Shown here piece by piece: positions 15,619 to 25,098 of a stretch of 64,000 bases of DNA. Made by a program: the position numbers and the translations under genes. Location of the stretch: contig NZ_CP139421.1 in NCBI RefSeq assembly GCF_034119865.1, positions 1,798,001 through 1,862,000 of the forward strand, written 5' to 3'. Numbering within the stretch: position 1 is the first letter of the stretch; each line of letters opens with the position of its first letter. Below the pieces are notes generated by a model, which was not told where the DNA came from, did not search any database, and worked only from the letters and a program-made list of their open reading frames with translations. This stretch comes from Algoriphagus sp. NG3. GTDB taxonomy: Bacteria; Bacteroidota; Bacteroidia; Cytophagales; Cyclobacteriaceae.

Positions 15619-17115
15619 ATGAAGTTCAAAATCCCATTGCATTTCCTGTCACTTCTTATTTTATCATTTGCTTTCACCGCTTTTCAGCAACAAACTCAAA
15701 AGAAGAAAACGCTCTATCTAATCGGTGACTCTACGGTAAGAAATGGCGGAGAAGGAAATTTACAACGTGGCTGGGGCAATTTTCTGCAGGAGTTTTTTGA
15801 CAGCACAAAGTTAGAAGTGAGTAATCAGGCCATGGCCGGAAGAAGCACCAGAACTTTTATCAAAGAAGGAAGATGGGATAAAGTCCTCGAAACGCTAAAG
15901 CCGGGAGATTATGTCATCATGCAATTTGGGCATAATGAAGGAAGCGTTCCTGATACCACCAAAGCGGGTTACCGTGGCGTACTTAGAGGCAATGGTGATG
16001 ACACTAAGGAATTGACTTGGCCTGATGGCACCACAGAAACAGTTCATACTTATGGATGGTATTTGGAGAAATTCATTAGGGACACCAAAGCGAAAGGTGC
16101 TACACCCATCGTGGCTTCCATGATCCCAAGAAACAAGTTTCAAGAAGGCGAGGTGGAAAGAGCAAATCAGGACTTTGGGAAATGGGCCATGGAAGCGGCC
16201 AAGAAACAAGGCGCACTCTTCATTGACCTCAATTCAATAGTAGCTGACCAATATGATAAATGGGGACAAGAAGTCGTAAAAGGCCTTTTTGAACGAGATC
16301 ACACCCATACCAATGAAGCGGGAGCCAGAATCAATGCTTGGTCAGTGACAGAAGGAATACGTAATTTGGAAGAATGTTCACTCAAAGACTATCTGACTAA
16401 GGATAAGCCTACTTTATTCTTAATCGGTGATTCCACTGTAAAAAATGGCCAAGGAGATGGAGCCGGAGGACTTTGGGGGTGGGGAGATTTTATCGATCCG
16501 TATTTTGATAAAGACAAAATCAAAGTACAAAATCATGCACTTGGTGGCACAAGCAGCAGGACGTTTCAGACCTATGGACATTGGGACAAGGTGCTGGAGA
16601 AATTAGAGCCCGGAGATTATTTGATTATGCAGTTTGGGCATAATGATTCAAGTCCGCTGGATGATGAAGCCAGAGCCCGTGGCACGATCAAAAGTGCAGG
16701 ATTGGAAGCTGAACACATTTACAATCCCATCACCAAACGTCAAGAAACGGTTTACTCCTACGGTCAATACCTACGTCAGATGATTTTGGCAGCCAAAGCC
16801 AAAGGAGTCACTCCTATAGTCTGTTCGCTGATTCCCCGCAACAACTGGAAAGATGGCAAGGTCATCACAGCGGAGACGGATTATAGCCTTTGGGCTAAGC
16901 AAGTCGCAGAAGATACCGGGACGGCTTTTATCGACCTCAATCAACTGGTGGCGGATCAATATAATCAATTGGGCGAGGAGTATGTGAAAGCACATTTCTT
17001 CAATGACACCGATCACACCCATACGATTGAAGAAGGAGCTGAATTGAATGCCAGTATTGTGGTAGAAGCCATCAAAACTATTTCTGAAAATGATTTGAAG
17101 CGTTTTCTCAGGTAA
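15619..17115 (+). CDS. Tandem-domain rhamnogalacturonan acetylesterase (two SGNH/CE12-like domains)
   Basis: 498 residues. A signal peptide (about 1-23) precedes two homologous SGNH hydrolase domains (about 30-255 and 263-495). Each has block I GDSTV (Ser38, Ser272), a GRSTRTF/GTSSRTF block, GHN (block III) and the catalytic DHTHT (Asp227/His230 and Asp465/His468), so both look active. The family removes acetyl groups from rhamnogalacturonan so that backbone enzymes can act. Single-domain enzymes of about 240 residues are usual; this one is an internal duplication that has diverged. It lies beside GH28, GH106 and rhamnose genes, which supports a role in pectin use in the periplasm or outside. 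Confidence 0.9.
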   Translation: MKFKIPLHFLSLLILSFAFTAFQQQTQKKKTLYLIGDSTVRNGGEGNLQRGWGNFLQEFFDSTKLEVSNQAMAGRSTRTFIKEGRWDKVLETLKPGDYVIMQFGHNEGSVPDTTKAGYRGVLRGNGDDTKELTWPDGTTETVHTYGWYLEKFIRDTKAKGATPIVASMIPRNKFQEGEVERANQDFGKWAMEAAKKQGALFIDLNSIVADQYDKWGQEVVKGLFERDHTHTNEAGARINAWSVTEGIRNLEECSLKDYLTKDKPTLFLIGDSTVKNGQGDGAGGLWGWGDFIDPYFDKDKIKVQNHALGGTSSRTFQTYGHWDKVLEKLEPGDYLIMQFGHNDSSPLDDEARARGTIKSAGLEAEHIYNPITKRQETVYSYGQYLRQMILAAKAKGVTPIVCSLIPRNNWKDGKVITAETDYSLWAKQVAEDTGTAFIDLNQLVADQYNQLGEEYVKAHFFNDTDHTHTIEEGAELNASIVVEAIKTISENDLKRFLR

Positions 17116-17177
17116 GAAAAAATCAAATCGAAGCCGTTTAGCCCTGCATTTGGTAATGGCCTTGCTACCTGCTTACC

Positions 17178-17903
17178 TCATAGTTTCTGTCGTTTCCACG
17201 CAATTACTTTTACACCATCTGAATAATGGGTCAAGTTTAGCAGCTGCCTTTCATGTAGATCAATTGCACCAATTTTATAATTCAAGTTTAAGTTCTTAAT
17301 ATTCAAATTCTTTAGTTCCCATTCTTTATGATGAATGTCGTAACGATAAAGCCTGTTGTCTTTGTCAAGATATAAGCAGTAACGTTCTGTAAGCCATTTG
17401 TCAAGTTCCGTTTTGTTGTCTATTTCTTGCCCAATCTCAAATTCTGCATTTAGTCTAAAACCTTTTTTTATGTTTTCTGAATTGTACAAATTGTCTTTCC
17501 GATGGGTTTTTGCCTTTTCATAGGGTAATCCTGAAATTGTTTTTGCAACAAAAGCAGAAATAGATTTACCTGCTTCAATATTCAAGAAGTAAACTCCTTT
17601 TTTGTCGTCATTGTCAATGTATGTCCTAACATTGATTTCATCAAAGTCTGATAGATATCCAATGGAAGGCAATAATCTTGGTCTTATTTTTTCCATGGTA
17701 AAAGCAACCAAAGAAATGTAGCAGTTTCCGTCAAAAGTGTCTATGTTCAAATTTGAAGGAACACATTGTCTTAATAATTCAAAAGGGACTGTCCAATGTA
17801 AAAATAAAGCTCTGTTCCATTCTTGGTAGTATATCCAATTTCCTTCTGGAATTTCAAACGGTCTGTGGGATGTGCTGTTGAATATTTCATCTATTTCTCT
17901 CAT
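17178..17903 (-). CDS. DUF2071 (YqjF-like) family protein
   Basis: 241 residues, cytoplasmic. The opening NWIYYQEWNRALFLHWTVP, then DGNCYISLVAFTMEKIRPR and NVRTYIDNDDKKGVYFLNIEAGK, are characteristic of DUF2071, a beta-rich family related to acetoacetate decarboxylase-like folds. No function is known. It sits on the opposite strand between the acetylesterase and the polygalacturonase. Base composition differs from its neighbours: two 60-base lines I counted (17281-17400) are 27% and 37% G+C, against 40% in a line of the adjacent GH28 gene. Recent acquisition is possible. The link with pectin use is probably accidental. Confidence 0.8.
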   Translation of the reverse strand: MREIDEIFNSTSHRPFEIPEGNWIYYQEWNRALFLHWTVPFELLRQCVPSNLNIDTFDGNCYISLVAFTMEKIRPRLLPSIGYLSDFDEINVRTYIDNDDKKGVYFLNIEAGKSISAFVAKTISGLPYEKAKTHRKDNLYNSENIKKGFRLNAEFEIGQEIDNKTELDKWLTERYCLYLDKDNRLYRYDIHHKEWELKNLNIKNLNLNYKIGAIDLHERQLLNLTHYSDGVKVIAWKRQKL

Positions 17904-18116
17904 TCGGTGGGTCGTGTCAGTATAGTTAGGTAACTATCAATTAATTTCTCAGTTCTACCACGAATTTAAGGGAAACATGGCTAAATAAAGGCAGTCAATG
18001 GTTGAGGTCTTAAACGGGAAGCCTTTGATTGTGTATTTTCATCGATCTTTAGGTGTATAATAATTTACAAACCCTTTCAATAAACACTTCGGCCTTCCAT
18101 GATCAGTCCAGCTCTC

Positions 18117-19574
18117 CTACTCCTCTGTCTTCACCAGCTCTTTCACCTCTTTGCCATTCATTGTCACATTAGTAAACTTGACATCCTTGAAGTGATTGGT
18201 TTTAAATAGCTCATCTACACCATTGATCGTACTGTTTATCATTTGGAAGTTTTCCACCGGTGAATCCTCATAGGCATCTATCATCACGGCATATTTACCA
18301 CCGTCTTCCACCTGCAGGTTTTCCACGATTACATTTCTGATCTGAGGAATATGATCTCCCTCCTCTTCGTAGAACATATTGAATCGTACCGCAGCTTCCT
18401 TGTATTTACCCACCTTCACATTTCTCATATAGACATTCTCCACGGTTCCGCCCCGCTTTGAACTGGTTTTGATACGAAGAACCCGATCCAGATTCTCACT
18501 GCTCATCACTAGGTTTTGGGCAAAGATATTCTTCGCTCCACCGGAGATTTCACTGCCGATGACTACACCGCCATGGCCTTCTTTCATGGTGCATCCCTCG
18601 ATAATAAAGTTCTCTGAGGCCACTCCTATATTTCTGCCATCCTGATTTCTGCCAGACTTGATAGCAATGCAATCGTCGCCTGTATCAAAATACGTATCCT
18701 TGATCAACACGTTTTTGCAGGCCTCAGGATCTACACCATCGTTATTTGGCCCTAAGGTTTCTATCCTCAAGCGTTCAATCGTTATGTTTTCGCTCAGCAC
18801 AGGATGAATGTTCCACATGGGTGAATTGATCAGTTTTATATCCTGAAGTAGAATGTTTTTACACTTGTAAAACTGTACAAACTGGGGACGCAAATAATGG
18901 CCTTCTCCGAAGATTCTCTCCTCGGCAGGCACTTCATCAGCCACCATTTGATGAAGAAGAGTCCGGGCTTCGGTTTGCCGCCCCATTCCTTCTTTCCATC
19001 CATAGTGCTTTGCCCCACACCACCACCACCAGTTTTCCATATCCGAATTCCCATCCAGTATTCCCTTTCCGGTGACAGCTATATTTTCCTGCCCAAAAGC
19101 ATAAATAAAAGGCGAGTAATTCATCAACTCCATGCCTTCCCAGCGAGAAAACACAACCGGTAAATAGTCTTTATCATCCCGGCTAAACTGAATCACCGCG
19201 TCATCTTCCAAATGCAAATTGACATTTGATTTCAGATGAATCGCTCCCGTGAGCCATGTTCCCGCAGGCACAACCACTCTTCCGCCCCCGGCTTCGCTGC
19301 AAGCCTTGATAGCTGCCGCAAAAGCATCCGTATTTTTGAATTTACCTCCTTCTTTGGCTCCAAAATCAGTAATCAAAAAATCCTGATCCTTAAATTCGGG
19401 AGCTACAATCTGTGCACGGATTGAAGGCAGCAAATCCCAAGGATCCGCTTCTTTTGCAACCTCTGTTACCGTATCGGATGTTTTGGAATTACAGCCTTGC
19501 ATCGTACCTGCAGCAAGACAAAAGAGCAAATAGAAAATATTTTTTGAATGGGAGAAAAATGTAATTGACTTCAT
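18117..19574 (-). CDS. GH28 polygalacturonase-like glycosidase, lipoprotein
   Basis: 485 residues. A lipobox-type signal ends at Cys28 (AAGTMQGC), so it is probably anchored in the outer membrane. The parallel beta-helix of family GH28 follows, beginning with the common N-terminal phrase FLITDFGAKEGGKFKNTDAF. Catalytic signatures are present: NNDGVD (Asp279), TGDDC (Asp300, Asp301), EGHGGVVIGSE (His334) and RIKT (Arg367, Lys369). It should hydrolyse alpha-1,4-galacturonide bonds or rhamnogalacturonan; exo or endo mode is not clear. It is divergent from the rhamnose mutarotase/GH106 unit and shares a 324-base control region with it. Confidence 0.92.
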   Translation of the reverse strand: MKSITFFSHSKNIFYLLFCLAAGTMQGCNSKTSDTVTEVAKEADPWDLLPSIRAQIVAPEFKDQDFLITDFGAKEGGKFKNTDAFAAAIKACSEAGGGRVVVPAGTWLTGAIHLKSNVNLHLEDDAVIQFSRDDKDYLPVVFSRWEGMELMNYSPFIYAFGQENIAVTGKGILDGNSDMENWWWWCGAKHYGWKEGMGRQTEARTLLHQMVADEVPAEERIFGEGHYLRPQFVQFYKCKNILLQDIKLINSPMWNIHPVLSENITIERLRIETLGPNNDGVDPEACKNVLIKDTYFDTGDDCIAIKSGRNQDGRNIGVASENFIIEGCTMKEGHGGVVIGSEISGGAKNIFAQNLVMSSENLDRVLRIKTSSKRGGTVENVYMRNVKVGKYKEAAVRFNMFYEEEGDHIPQIRNVIVENLQVEDGGKYAVMIDAYEDSPVENFQMINSTINGVDELFKTNHFKDVKFTNVTMNGKEVKELVKTEE

Positions 19575-19898
19575 TATGGAATTGAATTATGGTTTCTTTT
19601 ATAGCTTTTAGCAGATCCGTTTTTATGCAATTTTGATGAAGACTCTTTGCACAATCGATTCCGTCTAAACTAGCCCAAGAGCTGATTTTATCTATTTTTT
19701 AAGATTTAGAATATGGCCTCTTCTGCGCAATAATCATTTGGTTTTTGCACAAAAAACCTAGCGTTTTGCCTGAATAAGCAACTTTTAACGGATTAAAGCA
19801 ATATTTCTATGATAAGCGAAATATTCATTTTTCTAACCAACCAGCTTTTATAAATTACACGCTGTAAATATTCTTACTACCAATTTTCACTTTGCAAA
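19575..19898. other. Divergent control region between GH28 and rhamnose genes
   Basis: 324 bases with no gene. It contains TTTTTG-CA-CAAAAA (19742-19755) with perfect arms, plus related TTTGCACAA (19646-19654) and TTCTGCGCAA (19721-19730). These may be operator copies for a shared regulator of both units; this is inference. Confidence 0.4.
19742..19755. promoter_or_regulatory. Candidate operator dyad TTTTTG-CA-CAAAAA
   Basis: A perfect 6-base inverted repeat with a two-base centre. It lies between the divergent GH28 and mutarotase genes, with two related TTTGCACAA-like sites nearby. The dyad with a central CA resembles sites of LacI-type regulators, but no regulator gene is present here. Confidence 0.3.
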
Positions 19899-20216
19899 AT
19901 GCCAAGAAAGCTAGCCTTCCGGATGAAATTGATCCCCGGTTTCGAAGAGGAATATGAAAGAAGACACAGAGAGATTTGGCCCGAACTGGTCGCTTTACTC
20001 AAAGACACTGGAATCATAGATTATCAGATCTTTTTAGATAAAGAGACTTCCAGTCTTTTTGCCTTTCAGGTGATAGCAGGTGAAGCCAACTCGCAAGATC
20101 TTGGCAGCACAGAGATAGTCCAACGCTGGTGGAAATATATGGCTGATATTATGGATACCAACCCTGACAATTCCCCGGTTTCTGTAGAACTGACCCATGT
20201 GTTTTCATTAAAATAA
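19899..20216 (+). CDS. rhaM: L-rhamnose mutarotase
   Basis: 105 residues, the normal size of this dimeric enzyme, which interconverts alpha and beta anomers of L-rhamnose. The opening RKLAFRMKLIPGFEEEYERRHREIWPEL is highly typical and carries His23, matching the catalytic His of E. coli YiiL. The paired Trp of VQRWWKYMADIM lines the sugar site. The GH106 rhamnosidase gene begins only 8 bases after its stop, so rhamnose release and its anomer conversion are encoded together. A cytoplasmic location is expected, as no signal peptide is seen. Confidence 0.92.
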   Translation: MPRKLAFRMKLIPGFEEEYERRHREIWPELVALLKDTGIIDYQIFLDKETSSLFAFQVIAGEANSQDLGSTEIVQRWWKYMADIMDTNPDNSPVSVELTHVFSLK

Positions 20217-20224
20217 CTGCCCAG

Positions 20225-23005
20225 ATGCGTATCCTACTAACCTATACAGGAATCTTATTTATTTTTTTCTTTTCCAGTGCAGACATATTTGCCCAGGATG
20301 AGCCGGAACAGTCGAACCCTTGGCCGGAAATCACACAGACTGCCAAACCCTGGACACGCTGGTGGTGGATGGGAAATGCAGTGGATGAGACGAATCTTTC
20401 CAATCTCTTGGATACCTACCATGAAGCTGGACTGGGAGGTGTGGAGATCGCACCTATCTATGGAGCTAAAGGATATGAAGACCGATACCTTGATTTTCTT
20501 TCGGAAGATTGGCTGGGCATGCTTGATTACACAGTTACCAAAGCCCATTCACGGGGCATGGGAGTAGATATGACGCAGGGCACAGGCTGGCCTTTTGGTG
20601 GCCCACAGGTAAGCGTGGAAAATGCTGCTACTAGGATGGTGATACAGGACTATGAGAAAGAAAATGGCCTGAAGCTCGCTACTCCGATTCTTTTTCAGAA
20701 GAAAAAAGAAAACCAGCCCGATGCAAAACTCATAGCAGTGATGGCTTACGATGAGAATAAACACGCCAAGGAAATCACAGAATATGTGGACGCTGAGGGG
20801 AAACTAACTTGGGATGAAGCCGGAGATTGGAAGATCAAAGCCATTTTCTTGGACAAAACAGGCCAGATGGTAAAGCGGGCAGCGCCGGGAGGCGTTGGAT
20901 TTACCTTGGATCACTTCAGTAAATCGGCAGTTGATACATATAATTCGCATTTCCAGAAAGCATTCTCGGGTAAGGATTTCGGTTTCCGGGCATTTTATAA
21001 TGATAGCTTTGAAGTATATGGAGCAGATTTTACCCCCAACTTTTTTGAAGAATTCGAAAAGCGTAGAGGATATGATTTGAAGGAGTATCTGCCCTACTTG
21101 GAAAGTGAAGAAAACTTGGATATAGTGCGGAGAGTAAAATCTGACTACCGGGAAACCATCAATGATCTCCTACTGAATAATTTCACAAGGAACTGGACAA
21201 GTTGGGCTCACAACCAATCCAAATTGACCAAAAACCAGGCTCATGGTTCTCCCGGAAATCTGCTCGACCTCTATGCCGCGGTGGATATTCCTGAATGTGA
21301 AACCTTCGGATCAAGCTATTTCCCTATTCCCGGTTTGCGAAGAGACAGCGCGGATATCCGAAATGTAGATCCTGATCCCATCATGCTAAAGTTCGCTTCC
21401 TCAGCGGCACATGTGACAGGCAAAAATCTGGTTTCATTGGAGACCTTTACCTGGCTGGGGGAGCATTTTAAATCCTCTTTTGCCCAGATGAAACCCGAAG
21501 TAGAGCAGGCATTTCTTGCGGGAGTCAATCACATTTTCTATCATGGTGTCACCTACAGTCCTGAAGATGTCTCCTACCCCGGTTGGTTGTTTTATGCTTC
21601 ACTCAATCTTACTCAGCAAAATAGCCTTTGGCCTCACTTCAAGGGATTCAATGACTACATTGCCAGATCACAGGCAATTTTGCAAGCAGGAAAAGCGGAT
21701 AATGAACTGCTGATCTACTGGCCGGTCTATGATGTCTGGGCCGAGCCGAAAGGGAGGATGGAAATGATCACAGTACATGCCGTGGACGAGTGGCTGCATC
21801 CTACGGAATTCTATAAGCAATCCAAAAAACTGATGGATGCAGGCTATTCGCTTGATTTTATTTCGGATGATATGATTTCTAAATCAAAAGTGAAAAACGG
21901 GATAATTAATACTTCACCAGAAAATTCTGCCCAAGTATTAATCATCCCTGAAACTGAATTTATGCCGATGCAGACCTTTAGAAATATTCTTAAACTGGCA
22001 GAAGACGGGGCAAATGTGATTTTTCAATCCAAGCCTAAAACAATCCCTGGGCTATATTCTGACCAGAATTCAAATGAGGATATTTTCAATCAGCTTTGGG
22101 AAGCAATTGGGTTCAAAGACGGAAATTCAAAAGTAGGAAAAGGCCAGCTATTCCTTTCCAATGACCTGACGGAGACATTAGAATACCTGGGAGTGTATAG
22201 AGAGACTTTGGTAGATTCTGGATTGGGCTTTATCAGGAGAAAAGCCGAAGATGGAGCTTCATATTTTCTGGTAAATCATAGCGCAGAGACAATTTCCCAA
22301 TCCCTGATTTTGAATTCAAGAGCAAGTTCAGCGGTGCTTTTGGATCCTCTGACAGGCAAATCCGGAACTATTCCGGTAGTCTCCAAGCCTGAAGGGACGG
22401 AGGTCAAACTTCATCTTAAATCCGGGGAATCCATTTTCATCAGGACTTATGAAGACAGCACGGGTATGGCTATACCATCATGGACAGATTATAGCAATCC
22501 TGTCAATAGCACGGATATTTCTGCTGATTGGACGCTAGACTTTGATCAGGGACAGCCTACAATTCCGTCATCTCAAACTTTGGAGAAACTGGCTTCTTGG
22601 ACAAATCAGGGAGATGCCGCAGCAGATGATTTCTCCGGTCAGGCTACTTACACCAGTGAGTTTGATTTTAGAAAAAATGAAGGAAAGTATTATATGTTGA
22701 CTATTGACAAGGTGTATGAAAGTGCCAAAATCTGGATCAACGGATCGTATGCGGGCAATATGTGGAGTATCCCTTATCAACTTGATGTCAGTGAGTTTTT
22801 ACAAGATGGCAAAAACACCATCAAAATAGAAGTTGCCAATCTGATGGCAAATAGCATACGGTACCTGGATAGAAACGGGATAGAATGGAGGAATTACCAT
22901 GAAATCAACTTTGTGAATATTGATTATAAACCATTTGATGCGAGCAAATGGAAAACCATGCCTTCTGGGCTAGACGGGAATATCGAGATTTTAGAATTTG
23001 ACTAG
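20225..23005 (+). CDS. GH106 alpha-L-rhamnosidase, secreted
   Basis: 926 residues. A signal peptide (about 1-23, ending FAQ) precedes the family phrase PWTRWWWMGNAVDETNLSN and then GLGGVEIAPIYGAKG and VDMTQGTGWPFGGP, all strongly typical of GH106. The catalytic barrel spans about 40-480. Beta-sandwich domains follow, the last (about 760-926) being a GH2-type sugar-binding fold with WTNQGDA and KIWINGSYAG. The enzyme removes L-rhamnose from rhamnogalacturonan or other glycans in the periplasm or at the surface, with inversion in studied members. It is directly coupled to the mutarotase gene. The permease gene follows after 161 bases. Confidence 0.92.
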   Translation: MRILLTYTGILFIFFFSSADIFAQDEPEQSNPWPEITQTAKPWTRWWWMGNAVDETNLSNLLDTYHEAGLGGVEIAPIYGAKGYEDRYLDFLSEDWLGMLDYTVTKAHSRGMGVDMTQGTGWPFGGPQVSVENAATRMVIQDYEKENGLKLATPILFQKKKENQPDAKLIAVMAYDENKHAKEITEYVDAEGKLTWDEAGDWKIKAIFLDKTGQMVKRAAPGGVGFTLDHFSKSAVDTYNSHFQKAFSGKDFGFRAFYNDSFEVYGADFTPNFFEEFEKRRGYDLKEYLPYLESEENLDIVRRVKSDYRETINDLLLNNFTRNWTSWAHNQSKLTKNQAHGSPGNLLDLYAAVDIPECETFGSSYFPIPGLRRDSADIRNVDPDPIMLKFASSAAHVTGKNLVSLETFTWLGEHFKSSFAQMKPEVEQAFLAGVNHIFYHGVTYSPEDVSYPGWLFYASLNLTQQNSLWPHFKGFNDYIARSQAILQAGKADNELLIYWPVYDVWAEPKGRMEMITVHAVDEWLHPTEFYKQSKKLMDAGYSLDFISDDMISKSKVKNGIINTSPENSAQVLIIPETEFMPMQTFRNILKLAEDGANVIFQSKPKTIPGLYSDQNSNEDIFNQLWEAIGFKDGNSKVGKGQLFLSNDLTETLEYLGVYRETLVDSGLGFIRRKAEDGASYFLVNHSAETISQSLILNSRASSAVLLDPLTGKSGTIPVVSKPEGTEVKLHLKSGESIFIRTYEDSTGMAIPSWTDYSNPVNSTDISADWTLDFDQGQPTIPSSQTLEKLASWTNQGDAAADDFSGQATYTSEFDFRKNEGKYYMLTIDKVYESAKIWINGSYAGNMWSIPYQLDVSEFLQDGKNTIKIEVANLMANSIRYLDRNGIEWRNYHEINFVNIDYKPFDASKWKTMPSGLDGNIEILEFD

Positions 23006-23166
23006 TCCTCTATAAAGAAAAAAGTATCGGAAAAACCATTCAAAGACTGTTTACAGAGCCTGATAATTCTATTTTCTTCTCTAAAATAAGAAAGCACCCA
23101 TATACTACAGGATACTTGGAAGCCTCTCTTGGCCTAATTTGAATCCCAACGCCCAAAAGAAAACCT

Positions 23167-24591
23167 ATGACCGAAAAGCAAAACCTAAAACAGCGACTGG
23201 AAGCTGTCAATGAATACGAACGGACTCCTATTCCCAAAAATAAACTGAAAGGCTGGAAAAGCTTTCTAGGTACATACGCCGGTGAACACACGGCTGGAAC
23301 TGAATTTGTTTTGGGGCCATTATTCGTAGCGCACGGAGCTTCAGCAGGGGATTTGGTTGGGGGCTTGATTATAGGTAACATTTTAGCGATTCTCAGCTGG
23401 GCATTTTTTACAGGGAAAGTAGCCGTAAAAACACGCACTACACTTTATTATCAGTTAGAAAAGATCGCAGGAAATAGATTCACTTTGGTTTATAATGTAG
23501 TAAACGCTGCCTTATTCTGTTTTCTAGCAGGCTCTATGATTGCTGTGTCTGCTACAGCAGTTGGCATTCCTTTCAATCTTCCGATGCCTTCCTTGACTGA
23601 TGTCTATCCAAATAGTTTTGGATGGATAATTACGGTATTTGCTATAGGGACGATTACCACGGTTGTAGCGATGTTCGGGTTCAATGTCATCTCAAAATTC
23701 GCCAATATCGCTGCCCCTTGGATGATTATGGTCTTTATTGCTGCTGCAGTTGGCGTTTTGCCAAGATTGGGAATAACTTCCTTTTCTGAGTTTTGGCCTG
23801 TTGCTGAATCCACAATCTGGACTGGAGTGCCACTTGAAGGCCAAAGTAAATTCACCTTTTGGCACATCATGTTCTTTGCATGGTTTTGTAATATGGGCAT
23901 GCATATCGGAATGGCAGATATGTCCATTTTACGCTACGCTAAAAAATGGACATTTGGATTTTCGACTGCCGGAGGAGTATTCTTGGGACATTTCATAGCC
24001 TGGATGGCGTCAGGGATTTTGTACTCCTTATTCTTATTGGAGTCTCAAGGCAGTTTGGTATTTGCTCCAGGGCCTATCGCCTATGAAGCTGCAGGTATAG
24101 CAGGTGCCATCTGCGTGGTAATCGCAGGCTGGACCACAGCCAATCCTACGCTATACCGGGCAGGATTAGCCATTCAATCTATCAACCCAAAATGGAAAAC
24201 CTGGAAGGTTACGCTCTTTGTGGGTTTGGTCACGACGATTGCAGCTTGCTTTCCCGCTCTGGTCATGCAGCTGCTGGAATTTGTGGCACTGTACGGACTG
24301 ATCTTGATGCCTCTAGGGGCGGTGATTTTCTTGGATGTGTTTGTCCTTCCAAAAATGGGGCTAGCAAGCAATTACGCAGAACTGACCAAGTCACATTTCA
24401 ATCCGGCTGTGGGAATCACCTGGGCTGTATCACTGGTCTTCTGCCTAGGACTGAATATCTGGGGAGGAATTGAAATCTTCTTCCTTGGTCTGCCAGGCTG
24501 GTTTGTAGCCGTTTTTGTTTACCTACTTGCTTCAAAAACCATTCAGAAAAAAGTGATAACCGCCTCTCCTACTATACCATTAACCTATTGA
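23167..24591 (+). CDS. NCS1-family (cytosine/purine permease-like) transporter in rhamnose cluster
   Basis: 474 residues with about 12 hydrophobic helices. The fold is of the NCS1/APC type (GTYAGEHTAGTEFVLGPLFVAHG in the first helices, and WTTANPTLYRAG in the middle). NCS1 members normally carry cytosine, allantoin, hydantoin or thiamine with Na+ or H+. Here the gene sits between a rhamnosidase and a rhamnose isomerase and no other sugar importer is present, so rhamnose (or rhamnoside) uptake is the likely role. That is inference from position. A 63-residue membrane protein follows almost without gap. Confidence 0.75.
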   Translation: MTEKQNLKQRLEAVNEYERTPIPKNKLKGWKSFLGTYAGEHTAGTEFVLGPLFVAHGASAGDLVGGLIIGNILAILSWAFFTGKVAVKTRTTLYYQLEKIAGNRFTLVYNVVNAALFCFLAGSMIAVSATAVGIPFNLPMPSLTDVYPNSFGWIITVFAIGTITTVVAMFGFNVISKFANIAAPWMIMVFIAAAVGVLPRLGITSFSEFWPVAESTIWTGVPLEGQSKFTFWHIMFFAWFCNMGMHIGMADMSILRYAKKWTFGFSTAGGVFLGHFIAWMASGILYSLFLLESQGSLVFAPGPIAYEAAGIAGAICVVIAGWTTANPTLYRAGLAIQSINPKWKTWKVTLFVGLVTTIAACFPALVMQLLEFVALYGLILMPLGAVIFLDVFVLPKMGLASNYAELTKSHFNPAVGITWAVSLVFCLGLNIWGGIEIFFLGLPGWFVAVFVYLLASKTIQKKVITASPTIPLTY

Positions 24592-24593
24592 TT

Positions 24594-24785
24594 ATGAAAA
24601 ATTTATTAAAAATTATATCATTCGCTGCTTTAGCATTGACACTCATCCCTTCTTTCTTGGTTTTAAATGGAATAATTACCCCTGAACTTTCCAAAACATT
24701 GATGCTGATCGGCACTGTAATTTGGTTTGGCTCAGCTTCCTTTTGGATGAATAAAGCGGAGAAAGAAGAGGAAGTTGGAAGCTAA
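24594..24785 (+). CDS. Small two-helix membrane protein next to NCS1 permease
   Basis: 63 residues with two hydrophobic segments (about 5-27 and 32-51) and a charged tail KAEKEEEVGS. I choose the ATG at 24594 rather than an overlapping TTG at 24588, because ATG gives a standard MKNLLKIISF opening. It starts two bases after the permease stop, so it is almost surely translated with it and could be a small accessory subunit. No family recognised. Confidence 0.7.
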   Translation: MKNLLKIISFAALALTLIPSFLVLNGIITPELSKTLMLIGTVIWFGSASFWMNKAEKEEEVGS

Positions 24786-25098
24786 TTAATAGTCCAGCTT
24801 CTGGAGAAGCAGGATGACTAAAGAAGCATCGACTACATCAATTGAGTAATGGGGCTTCGACTTCGCTCAGCCTGACAAGCTTAAACTTCCTGCCTAATGA
24901 CAGGCAGGCACTTTGCCTGACAATAATTACTATAAAGTGCCCTCTGCGCAAACCTCCGTGACCGCTGTGGTTTCTATCAGAAAAACGTAAACTAAAAGTC
25001 CATCTTCTGTAGAAGTAGGACAAACAACAACTTTGAAAAATACAACCGTGCTCTTTGCGTAATCTTCGCGCCCTTTGCGGTTAAAAAAAACATAATCT
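24786..25098. other. Repeat-rich intergenic gap before the rhamnose isomerase gene
   Basis: 313 bases without a gene. It holds copies of at least four small repeat families: two AGCTTCTGGAGAAGC-type hairpins (24793-24816 and a diverged one at 24998-25021), a GCTTCGACTTCGCTCAG element (24851-24880), a CCTGCCT-aatgac-AGGCAGG hairpin (24889-24908), and two 'ctctgcg...gcggtt' units (24940-24972 and 25049-25085). Confidence 0.65.

Noticed and set aside
24588..24593. TTG start for the small membrane protein overlapping the permease stop
   Set aside because: An ATG two codons later gives a normal start with no loss of conserved sequence.
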